NCBI GenBank assembly: GCA_964356315.1
Contig: CAYHHA010000019.1
Location: 1 to 31,838, forward strand
Direction of reading: 5' to 3'
Source of the DNA: CAYGFH01 sp964356315
GTDB lineage: Bacteria; Patescibacteriota; Microgenomatia; UBA10105; UBA927
Length of the DNA stretch: 31,838 bases
Positions 24,563-31,838 of this stretch are shown in pieces. A program made the position numbers and the translations under genes. A model generated the notes under the pieces. The model was not told the DNA's origin, ran no database searches, and saw nothing but the letters and a program-made list of their open reading frames with translations. How positions within the stretch are numbered: position 1 is the first letter of the stretch; each line of letters opens with the position of its first letter.

Positions 24563-25209
24563 ATGTTTCCTTTCCGAGTCATGTACACATCATACCGTTG
24601 TATATTTTTTGATGAATGAGCGTCAACCTTTTCCCACACTCCCCCATCTGTTGTTTTTCTATATACCAATGGGATCCGATTCGTTTCAACAAATCCAATT
24701 TTCGTATATAAAGCGAGCGCTCGGACATTATCTGATGTCGTTTCAAGGGTATACGTCTCGATCCCAAATTCTTGTTGACCCCAGCGCATCAAAAGAACAA
24801 TTGCCTGCTCCATCATTCCTTTATACCCCGCCCTTCCCCTGACGATATTATCGATATCACAACTTTTTTCACCAAAATTATATCGGTATAGCCCGACATG
24901 TCCTCTATATGTACCATGAACATCTATGAGAAACAAGAGTCGATCAGGCTCTTCCAGCACTCTTTTTTGCAACCAAACAGCTGTCCGCTTTGAAGTCACC
25001 GGAAACTGTGCAGGAAACCACGCTTCATGTTTTTTTCTCCATCTGGCAAGCGTACGAATAAGAGAACTATCTCTCAAACAGTCCATAGAAATCAGTCGAA
25101 GTGTCATCGGTATCTTCATGTCGAAACGGGAATCAATAGTAACTGCTCCGAATGAAGACTGTTTAAGCCGGTGTATTTTTGCCAAGATTGTCTCTTGATA
25201 TGATTTCAT
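24559..25209 (-). CDS. GNAT-family N-acetyltransferase
   Basis: The ATG at 25209 gives 216 residues; a TTG at 25224 would add five and overlap the upstream stop. The core has LLFLIDVHGTYRGHVGLYRYNF, the acetyl-CoA pyrophosphate loop RGRAGYKGMMEQAIVLLMRW and TLETTSDNVRALALYTKIGFVE, as in RimJ/WecD/PseH-type enzymes. The N-terminal 30 residues are not part of the fold I recognise. Its place directly before the aminotransferase indicates N-acylation of the amino sugar. The acyl donor is probably acetyl-CoA. Confidence 0.85.
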   Translation of the reverse strand: MKSYQETILAKIHRLKQSSFGAVTIDSRFDMKIPMTLRLISMDCLRDSSLIRTLARWRKKHEAWFPAQFPVTSKRTAVWLQKRVLEEPDRLLFLIDVHGTYRGHVGLYRYNFGEKSCDIDNIVRGRAGYKGMMEQAIVLLMRWGQQEFGIETYTLETTSDNVRALALYTKIGFVETNRIPLVYRKTTDGGVWEKVDAHSSKNIQRYDVYMTRKGNI

Positions 25210-25216
25210 AGTATCG

Positions 25217-26998
25217 TTATTCAATTGCGGTCATTTGGGCAAATTCTTCCCGTGGTAAGAATGGATACAGATCTTCAAACGGCTTTGAAATTAACCGTCC
25301 ATCTCTGGTTTTTTCCGAAGATACTCTCGGGATTATCAGTTGCCATTCCGGGGAAACCACATCGATCACCATAGGCCCCTCGTACGCTAAAATCTTTTGT
25401 AAAGTTCGATCAATTCCACGGGGAGTGCTGATGCGAACAGATTTTATCCCATACGCCTTGGCAATTTTTATAGAATCTGGGATATAGAGTCCTGTCTTTG
25501 GACTTTCTCCCATGAGCCTTCCTTCCAAATGGGTTTTTTGTGTGTGACGAATAAGTAAATAGCCGTTGTTATTGATCACAAATATTTTAAGATTGAGTTT
25601 ATTTTGTTTGACCGTTGCTAGCTCCTGTAAATTCATTTGGAGACATCCGTCACCCGTGATTACTATAGTTTGTCCTTTTGGTCTTGCCATACATGCCCCA
25701 ATGGATGCCGGCCAATATCCCATGGTGGAAATCCCCCCGGTTGTGATAAACCGTTGTCCTTTTTTTATCTTCCATGTCTGACAGACCACGTGAAACGGAG
25801 AACTAGTATCGACGACAACTGTGTCGCGCGCTGTGGCCACGTTCGATAACCGGTCGCTGAGCAGATACGAATTTACTTTTTTCTCTTTTTTATACTCCGG
25901 CAAATTCATGGGGTATTTCGTTTTCCACATGGCACATCTGCTCATCCAAGTAGCATAGGAAGGGAGACGCATTTTGGAAATGCCATCAGTAATTTTCGTC
26001 AATGCTACTTTTGCATCACATAGAACCCGCACCGATGGCTCTATCCCTGGCTTATCCAATTCTTTCTGATCAATATCGACAATTACTTTAAAAGCCCGTC
26101 TCCCCCAATCCCCTGCGTCATATCCCACAATTCCAGGATCAAGTCTTGCTCCAATAGCGAGGATAAAATCAGCGGATTGAATGGCAAAATTTGCCGGTCT
26201 ATCCCCATACAATCCGGGTCTTCCGACAAATTGAGGGCTACTGGAATCAACCAGATCAATGCCCAGACGTGTTGTCACAACAGGCATGCGCGTCTTTTTC
26301 AAAAAGACATCTAATTGACGGGATGCTCCGGCGATGGAAATTCCATGCCCTGCGATACACACCGGCCGTTTTGCATTTCCCAGTAGTGTGACAATTCTAT
26401 CTAAATCAGCATCACTCATTTCTTGCGTGGTTTTCAGTTCGGATTCAGAAAAGTGCAGTATCCCGATTTCTGGCATCTCGGTTCTTTGCATATCAAGCGG
26501 GACATCGATCCATACCGGCCCAGGTCGACCATGGGAGGCCAGATACCAGGCTTTTTCCAAATGATAAGAAACAGTAAGCGGATCATCGATGGAGACGTAA
26601 TATTTTGTGATACTCGTCACAAGTGGCTTCATGTGAATCCCCTGCAACCCGTATTGCCGGATCCCTGTTTTTTCCATGTATGCTGCGTTTCCACTGGATG
26701 ATTGTCCGGCGATAACAATCATCGGAGCACTATCGGTATACGCTCCAACGACACCGTTTAGTGCATTGACTCCAGCGGGCCCGGCAGTCACCATAGCGAC
26801 TCCCACAGTTCCAGAAATTCTTCCATACGCTTCAGCAGCCATAGCCGCCGCCTGTTCATGATGGTGGAAAATCGGCCGGATTTTTTTAGAAGAATATACC
26901 GCGTCGTTTAAAAACATCGCTTGACCACCGGTCACCATAAACACCGTATCGATGTGTTTTTTTTCTATATAAGAAACAATGTATTTTGCTATGTTCAT
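25217..26998 (-). CDS. ThDP-dependent acetolactate-synthase-like enzyme, proposed acyl transfer to a keto sugar
   Basis: The 593-residue protein has all three domains of the family: the pyrimidine domain with catalytic E48 in FHHHEQAAAMAAEAYGR, a central domain (RPVCIAGHGISIAGASRQLDV), and a PP domain with MGYWPASIGA and the ThDP/Mg motif GDG (449-451) to INNNG. The C-terminal tail SKPFEDLYPFLPREEF resembles ThDP proteins found in O-antigen loci. YerE, the characterised relative in yersiniose synthesis, decarboxylates pyruvate and adds acetyl to C4 of a CDP-3,6-dideoxy-4-keto sugar. Here the aldolase gene 5 bases upstream suggests 4-hydroxy-2-oxovalerate as the donor instead. A plain acetolactate synthase is unlikely, as no other branched-chain amino acid gene is near. 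Confidence 0.88.
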   Translation of the reverse strand: MNIAKYIVSYIEKKHIDTVFMVTGGQAMFLNDAVYSSKKIRPIFHHHEQAAAMAAEAYGRISGTVGVAMVTAGPAGVNALNGVVGAYTDSAPMIVIAGQSSSGNAAYMEKTGIRQYGLQGIHMKPLVTSITKYYVSIDDPLTVSYHLEKAWYLASHGRPGPVWIDVPLDMQRTEMPEIGILHFSESELKTTQEMSDADLDRIVTLLGNAKRPVCIAGHGISIAGASRQLDVFLKKTRMPVVTTRLGIDLVDSSSPQFVGRPGLYGDRPANFAIQSADFILAIGARLDPGIVGYDAGDWGRRAFKVIVDIDQKELDKPGIEPSVRVLCDAKVALTKITDGISKMRLPSYATWMSRCAMWKTKYPMNLPEYKKEKKVNSYLLSDRLSNVATARDTVVVDTSSPFHVVCQTWKIKKGQRFITTGGISTMGYWPASIGACMARPKGQTIVITGDGCLQMNLQELATVKQNKLNLKIFVINNNGYLLIRHTQKTHLEGRLMGESPKTGLYIPDSIKIAKAYGIKSVRISTPRGIDRTLQKILAYEGPMVIDVVSPEWQLIIPRVSSEKTRDGRLISKPFEDLYPFLPREEFAQMTAIE

Positions 26999-27003
26999 GG
27001 TTG

Positions 27004-28044
27004 TTACGTGAGTGATTCAAGCTGAAAATCTTTTGGTTTGTTTTGCTTTGAATTCCCGAGCATTTTTGCCACTTCAATGATCATATCTTCCTGCCCTGCG
27101 ACAATTTGTCTCCGTCCAAGCTCGGCAAGTATATCACGCACATCTACCCCATACACTTCGGATGCTTTTACCACATGGGGGGCAAATCCTGAAAACACAC
27201 CGGCGAGGCCGCTTGCCAAAGTAACGGTTGTTATTTGTGGCAACGAAGCAACTATGGTGGAAATATATTCTCCGGCATCCATAAGCGGATACAACTCAAC
27301 GCCGGTTTCATACCCTTGTTTATGGAGAAGCGCCACGATCACGTCGAGAGGACAATTCCCGGCTCCTGCCCCCAGTCCTCGCGCAGTCCCGTCGATAATC
27401 GTAGCACCACTCTCTACAGCAGTCAGGGAATTTGCGACAGCCAGTCCTAAATTGTTATGCGCATGAAAGCCAACAGGAATCCCGAGATGCTTGACGAGTA
27501 TGCCCACTTTTTCTTTCACCGTTTGCATGGTATGCGCTCCTGCAGAATCCATCAAGATAACGCCGTCTACTCCATACGATTCCATTAGCTTGGCTTGCTC
27601 CAACAGAGCATTCACTGTGATCATATGCGACATCATGAGAACTCCAAATGTTTGGAGTTTTTTGCTTTTTGCATACTGAATATGTTGCCTGGTGACGGTT
27701 GCTTCTGTACAGTGACAGGCAACGATGAGCGTTTGAACACCTACTTCAATTGCGGGAGCGAGGTCAGTTCGGATTGTTCCAAATCCAGGGATAAGAAATG
27801 CTGCGAGTTTCGTTGTTGTTATACGGCTTCCCGCGGTCACAAGCATTTCGCCATCAGATATGAGCGATGATCCTAGGTGCTCAGACGATGCTCCAAGTCC
27901 GTTGCCATGACCAACGACAAGAATTGGCAGGTTCGACTCCTGTGCTTTTTGGGCATAGGAAGAGATCACTTTTTTCGTGAATTGGTGGGAAATTGCATGC
28001 GATCCATCCCGCAGTGTTGAATCAATAATCGTTATTTTATTCAT
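27004..28044 (-). CDS. 4-hydroxy-2-oxovalerate aldolase (DmpG/BphI/MhpE family)
   Basis: Starting at the ATG at 28044, the 346-residue protein begins MNKITIIDSTLRDGSHAISHQF, matching the family RDGxHA metal-site region. It continues with LVTAGSRITTTKLAAFLIPGFGT, VDGVILMDSAGAHT, GFHAHNNLGLAVANS (the HxH metal ligands) and GLGAGAGNCPLDV. Length and motifs are those of the class II pyruvate aldolases that interconvert 4-hydroxy-2-oxopentanoate with pyruvate and acetaldehyde. In known systems it forms a complex with acylating acetaldehyde dehydrogenase and channels acetaldehyde; that partner is the next gene upstream. No aromatic meta-cleavage genes are present, so a biosynthetic direction is proposed. 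Confidence 0.93.
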   Translation of the reverse strand: MNKITIIDSTLRDGSHAISHQFTKKVISSYAQKAQESNLPILVVGHGNGLGASSEHLGSSLISDGEMLVTAGSRITTTKLAAFLIPGFGTIRTDLAPAIEVGVQTLIVACHCTEATVTRQHIQYAKSKKLQTFGVLMMSHMITVNALLEQAKLMESYGVDGVILMDSAGAHTMQTVKEKVGILVKHLGIPVGFHAHNNLGLAVANSLTAVESGATIIDGTARGLGAGAGNCPLDVIVALLHKQGYETGVELYPLMDAGEYISTIVASLPQITTVTLASGLAGVFSGFAPHVVKASEVYGVDVRDILAELGRRQIVAGQEDMIIEVAKMLGNSKQNKPKDFQLESLT

Positions 28045-28080
28045 ACTCTCACTCCATAAACCCCAACTGATATTCACAAA

Positions 28081-28192
28081 TTACCAAATTCCAAATTCCA
28101 ATATCCAAACAAATTCCAATTCCAAACCAAAGCTCTAAACTCTAAGCTCATGTCCCGTGTTCCTTGTCCCATGTCTCTTCTTCCATCTACGC
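28081..28192 (+). repeat. Intergenic CCAAATT and CTCTAAG word repeats in the operon
   Basis: The 150-base spacer between the dehydrogenase and aldolase genes holds degenerate ccaaattccaaattcc, aagctctaaactctaagctc and cccgtgttccttgtcccatg words. The phrases attaccaaattccaa and ccaaacaaattcca recur at 31690-31728. No terminator or promoter is evident, but this is the only long spacer in the operon. Confidence 0.75.
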
Positions 28193-28194
28193 TA

Positions 28195-29067
28195 CTAAGC
28201 TCGACTAGCGTACCCCTGGGCAACCGCAATTGCCGCGCAATTTATTATATCCAAATTTCCGGCATATACAGGGAGGTAATCACCTAATCCCACAACCTGC
28301 GTTTGTATAACAATTCTCCCGTGATCATAATACGGTGAGTGGATCAAGGAATATCCAGGGGTATATGTTTTTACCGTGTGTACGACACCAGAAACAACAC
28401 GACGTATATCTCTCATATCTGGAGATGGAAACGGTATGTAGATGGTATTGTGCATCATGCTTGGAGGATCAGCAGAATTGATGATAATAATCGTCTTCGC
28501 TTTTTTCACCCGAGCAAGCTCTTCAATAGCGTCGCTGGTTGTTTGCGTGTATTCATCGATATTATCGCGTGTTCCTATTCCTGCAGAGCGCGAAGAAATA
28601 CTCGAGACAATCTCCACGTACGACATGGTAATCACCGTTGAAAGAGCGTGGATAATAGGGATCGTTGCCTGACCCCCACAAGAAATCATGCTTACATTTC
28701 CTGACCGGATTCCTTCTCGTAGATTTACCACGGGCACACAAAGCGTTCCAATATTTGATGGCGTCATATCAATCACAAATTTTTTTAGTTTCTTAAGTAT
28801 TGGGGCATGAATGGCATGATGCTTTGCGCTCGTGGCATCTATGACGATATCGATGTGTTTCCGAGCACGAATAATTGCCGCGATGGAATCAGAAGAGACG
28901 GGCACCCCCATGGCTTTTGCTCGCGCGATTCCTTGGGATGCGGGATTTTGCCCAGCGAAAAGCACACAAGTGAGAGATGGTGATCGTTGAATTTTTGAAA
29001 GCAAATCACTTCCGATATTACCGGTCCCAATGATTGCCACACGGACTTGTTTCTGCTTCACTCTCAT
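28195..29067 (-). CDS. Acylating acetaldehyde dehydrogenase (DmpF/BphJ/MhpF family)
   Basis: The 290-residue protein has the NAD site VAIIGTGNIGSDL, DATSAKHHAIHAPILKK, the family segment VIDMTPSNIGTLCVPVVNL, and the catalytic Cys130 in SMISCGGQATIPIIHA, followed by SISSRSAGIGTRDNIDEYT. It is slightly shorter than the usual 300-315 residues but has every core motif. It interconverts acetaldehyde, CoA and NAD+ with acetyl-CoA and NADH, passing acetaldehyde to or from the aldolase. In a sugar operon the reductive direction (acetyl-CoA to acetaldehyde) is proposed. It is the first gene of the minus-strand operon and is divergent from the GT-C gene. Confidence 0.93.
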   Translation of the reverse strand: MRVKQKQVRVAIIGTGNIGSDLLSKIQRSPSLTCVLFAGQNPASQGIARAKAMGVPVSSDSIAAIIRARKHIDIVIDATSAKHHAIHAPILKKLKKFVIDMTPSNIGTLCVPVVNLREGIRSGNVSMISCGGQATIPIIHALSTVITMSYVEIVSSISSRSAGIGTRDNIDEYTQTTSDAIEELARVKKAKTIIIINSADPPSMMHNTIYIPFPSPDMRDIRRVVSGVVHTVKTYTPGYSLIHSPYYDHGRIVIQTQVVGLGDYLPVYAGNLDIINCAAIAVAQGYASRA

Positions 29068-29076
29068 GTGCCCTGC

Positions 29077-29105
29077 ATCTTATCAAAACCACTTCCATCA
29101 AACAA
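29077..29105 (-). promoter_or_regulatory. Candidate operon promoter
   Basis: On the minus strand TTGTTT (29105-29100) and TAAGAT (29082-29077) are 17 bases apart. The start codon at 29067 is only 9 bases after the -10 box, so the mRNA would be nearly leaderless. The match to consensus is partial. Confidence 0.3.
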
Positions 29106-29114
29106 ATGCAGTTT

Positions 29115-29127
29115 GGTATACTATACC
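29115..29127 (+). promoter_or_regulatory. Palindrome GGTATA-C-TATACC containing a -10 box
   Basis: A perfect 6-base inverted repeat around one base overlaps TATACT (29117-29122), a good -10 box ending 7 bases before the ATG of the GT-C gene. This would give a leaderless transcript. The symmetry also allows an operator role; the two cannot be separated by inspection. Confidence 0.4.
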
Positions 29128-29129
29128 CA

Positions 29130-30740
29130 ATGAAACGCAGTACTTTTTTTGTACTACTATTATTGAATATCAGTGCGCTGTTATTTGCCTGGCTCATGAT
29201 TATTCCCTATGCTCAAATAACATGGGACGAGGCGGTGTTTTTACTTCGCGCATCGCATATCCACGAATTAATCAGGGCCGGAAATGGAGGCGGTATTGTT
29301 GCAAATATTTTTGATCAATGGCAATTTTCCTATCCCCCACTACAGGAATTGTATATCGCAATTGCTACACAATGGTCATCTCAATTTTCCATACCTTTAG
29401 CAAGAATTTCGAATACGGTTTGGCTCTTTGTTACGTCCTATGTATTATTTTTATTTTCAAAATCTTTTTCTCAAAAAAACCTTTCGACCCGCGCAATTCT
29501 TGCAAATCTTTTTCTAGTCACCTCTCCGCTCATTCTGTTTTTTTCGGGAATTGCCATGAAAGAAACCATGAGTACTGCCTTTGTTGTTGCGTCAATCTAT
29601 CTCTATATACAGGCAATAAAACAACCGTCACATGGTAAATTCTTCAGTACAGGAGTGTTTATCGGATGCTCATTTTTAGTACGGTACCAGCTCGTATACA
29701 CGATTGTAGCCACAATTCTACTGAATCAACTGATCTTGTTTTGTTCGTCAAATAAAAAAGGCCAAATAATTTCATCAACTGCAGCCATATTTCTTCCCTT
29801 CCTTATCATTGTGGTGACTTGGTTATTTTTGCCGGTAAATCATGTAAATGTATTTCTGACCGTAATGTCCAACACATTTAACTTTACGGGTGGTTTGACG
29901 GAACCGATAAATTATCTTCTATTTCACCTGCGTGGAATCATCTATATGTACGCTCCATCGGTGCCCTTTGGGTGTTTGTATCTTTTCAGTCTGTTCTGGA
30001 CTATGAAGTATGCGAGACAATCCATTATACGGGTACCACTTCTATATATCTGGATAAATATCATTATTTCCACTGTGCACTATATTAACATTCAAGAACG
30101 ATACATCCTTCCTGCTATGCCATTTGTGTTTTTTCTATCCAGCGTCACTCTTTGTGAAGTGTCCGCCAATGTGTATGAATTCCTGCAAAACAAACGGTTG
30201 TTATTCCTCTGGCATGGCATCATCATTCTGATTTTAGGTATCAGCATAGGAAGCCTATTTCAACTCCCCCTTCGCGTGTATCAGACGGGTTCAATTTCCA
30301 GTAAAGGTCCGATTTTTACCCAATCAGATTACAAAGATTCGTGGTTTAGCGTAGACAGAACCGGCTGGCCAAAAAAACTGCCGTGGAATGCTCATGAGAA
30401 ACCCCTTGATGTGATTAATTTTGTTGCGGACAATATAGATGTGAGAAAACCATTTTGGTTATATGGCGAATCCGGATATTTTTCATCACGATTATTTCAA
30501 CTAATATTTGAAAATCGCAGGGATACAGGTCAGACACATGCATATCCCCATGATAAGTATGCGATTGTAATCCGCATACTACCCGAATCATTTTATCTTA
30601 CCCGCGACGTCCAAAGAGTTACCCTGTACAAACAATTTCAGGCAGATGGGTATATACGTGACCCGATGGGAAAAATCCTCGCATCCCGGTTATTCCCTGA
30701 ACTTGGAATTGAAGCGATTATTTATGAAGAATTTTATTAA
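29130..30740 (+). CDS. GT-C glycosyltransferase, PMT/ArnT-like membrane protein
   Basis: The start at 29130 (MKRSTFFVLLLLNISALLFAW) puts the first membrane segment at the N-terminus; a longer frame would run into the divergent gene. The 536-residue protein has the GT-C acidic motif TWDEAVFLLRAS (D33, E34) after the first membrane segment, a second loop with DQWQFSYPPLQELYIA, about ten more hydrophobic segments, and a C-terminal soluble domain. This layout matches the GT39/GT83-like superfamily that transfers sugars from polyprenyl phosphate. The converging DPM1-like gene probably makes such a donor. Its last 23 bases overlap that gene. Confidence 0.8.
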   Translation: MKRSTFFVLLLLNISALLFAWLMIIPYAQITWDEAVFLLRASHIHELIRAGNGGGIVANIFDQWQFSYPPLQELYIAIATQWSSQFSIPLARISNTVWLFVTSYVLFLFSKSFSQKNLSTRAILANLFLVTSPLILFFSGIAMKETMSTAFVVASIYLYIQAIKQPSHGKFFSTGVFIGCSFLVRYQLVYTIVATILLNQLILFCSSNKKGQIISSTAAIFLPFLIIVVTWLFLPVNHVNVFLTVMSNTFNFTGGLTEPINYLLFHLRGIIYMYAPSVPFGCLYLFSLFWTMKYARQSIIRVPLLYIWINIIISTVHYINIQERYILPAMPFVFFLSSVTLCEVSANVYEFLQNKRLLFLWHGIIILILGISIGSLFQLPLRVYQTGSISSKGPIFTQSDYKDSWFSVDRTGWPKKLPWNAHEKPLDVINFVADNIDVRKPFWLYGESGYFSSRLFQLIFENRRDTGQTHAYPHDKYAIVIRILPESFYLTRDVQRVTLYKQFQADGYIRDPMGKILASRLFPELGIEAIIYEEFY

Positions 30741-31674
30741 TATTCAGTGTCCGCGACACTATGTATTTAGGCCTTCGTTTAACCTCTAAAAATATTTTTG
30801 CAAGGTATTCAGCGATAACACTGATAGATAATAATTGTACACCACCTAAAAACAAGATAAGAATAACGACAGTGGGAATTCCCTTTGCAGCATTCCGGAA
30901 AAATAAAAATGCAACGATATCATAACAAAGAAGCAAAAAAGAAAAAACAGTAACGGTAAACGCAATGGTAGAAATCCATTCAAGTGGTTTGAAGGAAAAA
31001 TTTACCAAAATAGTTTTTGCCCACCAAAAACCGGTCATAATACTCTCTGAAGATCTACCATGCGCTCTGGCATCACGGATATAGTCTATCCCTGTCTGAC
31101 GGAACCCTACATACGCCCGCAGACACCGGAGATAATAATCGTATTCATCCAAGAGGAGTAATTCAGCAATGACGCGTTTATCAACCAAAGAAAATTCTCC
31201 GGCATTCATGGGAATATGAATATACGAAAGCTTATTGAGTACATAATAAAACCCTTTGTAGAGAGTATTCCACATCCATCCGTATCCTTTTCTGGATTTT
31301 CGCACACCGTAGACCACGTCAAATCCTTCTTCCCATTTTTTTATAAATGCACCGATAAGCTCTGGCGGGTCTTGTATATCTCCATGCATAAATACCGCCG
31401 CATCCCCTTTGGCATACTCCATGCCGGCGATAAATGATGGCTGTGGAGAACCGAAATTACGGCTCATCCATACGAGCTTTACGTTCCTGTCTTTTTTACA
31501 TATATCGCTATATATTTTCAAAGAGCCGTCTTCCGATGCATTATCGACAAACACTATTTCATAGGCATACGACGGTAATTTTTTAAATACCGCGACAACT
31601 CTACTATACATTTCCCTAATGTTTTCCTCTTCGTTGTAATTTGTGACAATAATCGAAATAATCTTTTTTTTCAT
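30718..31674 (-). CDS. Polyprenyl-phosphate glycosyltransferase, GT2 (DPM1/GtrB-like)
   Basis: The start at 31674 gives 318 residues beginning MKKKIISIIVTNYNEEENIREMY; the frame upstream is repeat-derived. It has IVFVDNASEDGS, SRNFGSPQPSF, HGDIQDPPELI with the metal-binding Asp, and GEFSLVDKRVIAELL. Two C-terminal hydrophobic segments (residues about 231-255 and 265-290) are followed by KRRPKYIVSRTLNINKIL. Members load glucose, mannose or similar onto polyprenyl phosphate. The bases before the start (agtgttATGAAAAAA) resemble those before the other GT2 gene at 23436. Confidence 0.88.
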   Translation of the reverse strand: MKKKIISIIVTNYNEEENIREMYSRVVAVFKKLPSYAYEIVFVDNASEDGSLKIYSDICKKDRNVKLVWMSRNFGSPQPSFIAGMEYAKGDAAVFMHGDIQDPPELIGAFIKKWEEGFDVVYGVRKSRKGYGWMWNTLYKGFYYVLNKLSYIHIPMNAGEFSLVDKRVIAELLLLDEYDYYLRCLRAYVGFRQTGIDYIRDARAHGRSSESIMTGFWWAKTILVNFSFKPLEWISTIAFTVTVFSFLLLCYDIVAFLFFRNAAKGIPTVVILILFLGGVQLLSISVIAEYLAKIFLEVKRRPKYIVSRTLNINKILHK

Positions 31675-31679
31675 AACAC

Positions 31680-31838
31680 TTGCACCCCTAATTACCAAAT
31701 TCCAACCCCAACAGCCAAACAAATTCCAAAATCTCAAACTCGTAACTCGCAACTCGTAACTCGTAACTCGTAACCTCTAAGCTCTAAGCTCCTAAGCTCC
31801 TAAGCTCCTAAGCTCCTAAGCTCCTAAGCTCCTAAGCT
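31680..31838 (+). repeat. Mixed short tandem repeat block at the window end
   Basis: Upstream of the GT2 gene the sequence runs through ccaaattccaa and ccaaacaaattcc words, then actcgta/actcgca (period 7, five or more copies), then cctaagct (period 8, at least five copies) to the edge. No gene is seen. The contig end within this array suggests that assembly stopped on a repeat. Confidence 0.88.

Noticed and set aside
25217..26998. Housekeeping acetolactate synthase large subunit (ilvB)
   Set aside because: No small subunit or other branched-chain amino acid genes are nearby, and the C-terminal tail resembles ThDP proteins of O-antigen loci.
27004..29067. Aromatic meta-cleavage (catabolic) operon
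   Set aside because: Only the last two enzymes are present, with no dioxygenase, hydrolase or hydratase; all neighbours are sugar and glycosyltransferase genes.
1..31838. TGA recoding as glycine (as in Gracilibacteria/Absconditabacteria)
   Set aside because: Several genes end cleanly in TGA, including ATGA overlaps, and no conserved gene needs TGA read-through.
1..31838. tRNA or rRNA genes
   Set aside because: I saw no cloverleaf with a TTCGA-type arm and acceptor stem, and no rRNA-like sequence, though a covariance-model search was not possible.

Overview
The window looks like a scaffold from a member of the Candidate Phyla Radiation (Patescibacteria). This is inferred from gene content: a giant tail-fibre-like surface protein, three clustered type IV pilin-like proteins, large GT-C and O-antigen-ligase/TPR membrane proteins with little housekeeping context, an S23/IVP four-helix-bundle gene, and many short tandem repeats. 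TGA is used as a stop (for example GNAT gene, antitoxin, GT-C gene at 11103), so the code is the standard bacterial one and the glycine-recoding lineages are unlikely. Two runs of exactly 100 N (12869-12968 and 18974-19073) are assembly gaps of unknown true size.

Layout. Bases 3-5978 are the 3' part of a very large collagen-like gene: about 1150 visible residues of Gly-X-Y, mostly G-P-T/G-S-T/G-T-T, then about 835 residues of beta-rich stalk. Bases 6007-6390 hold a four-helix-bundle gene between oppositely oriented heptamer arrays. Bases 6479-8278 are a three-gene pilin-like operon on the minus strand. From 8452 to 16958 lie two methyltransferases, a family 2 glycosyltransferase, an O-antigen ligase/TPR protein and two GT-C-like membrane proteins. 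A PLP/[2Fe-2S] sugar 3-dehydrase (RfbH) and a YafQ-like toxin-antitoxin pair follow. From 29067 down to the gap at 19073 runs one compact minus-strand operon: acylating acetaldehyde dehydrogenase, 4-hydroxy-2-oxovalerate aldolase, ThDP enzyme, GNAT, DegT aminotransferase, GT2, SDR, transketolase N half, TylF-like methyltransferase, transketolase C half. A GT-C and a convergent polyprenyl-phosphate-type GT2 close the window.

How it fits together. This is a cell-surface glycan locus. The most interesting reading is a branched-sugar pathway. RfbH makes a 3,6-dideoxy-4-keto nucleotide sugar. The dehydrogenase/aldolase pair builds 4-hydroxy-2-oxovalerate from acetyl-CoA and pyruvate. The ThDP enzyme, by analogy with YerE, decarboxylates it and attaches the four-carbon remainder to the sugar C4, giving an erwiniose-like octose. 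This is inference from gene content; the cytidylyltransferase, 4,6-dehydratase and E3 reductase are not in the window.

A second theme is repeat invasion. Short degenerate tandem words (6-8 bases) fill intergenic spaces and also sit in frame inside at least six genes, including both transketolase halves, RfbH, a methyltransferase, a glycosyltransferase and the collagen-like protein. Downstream of one methyltransferase, two extra diverged copies of the gene's last codons plus hairpins look like fossils of deleted paralogues.
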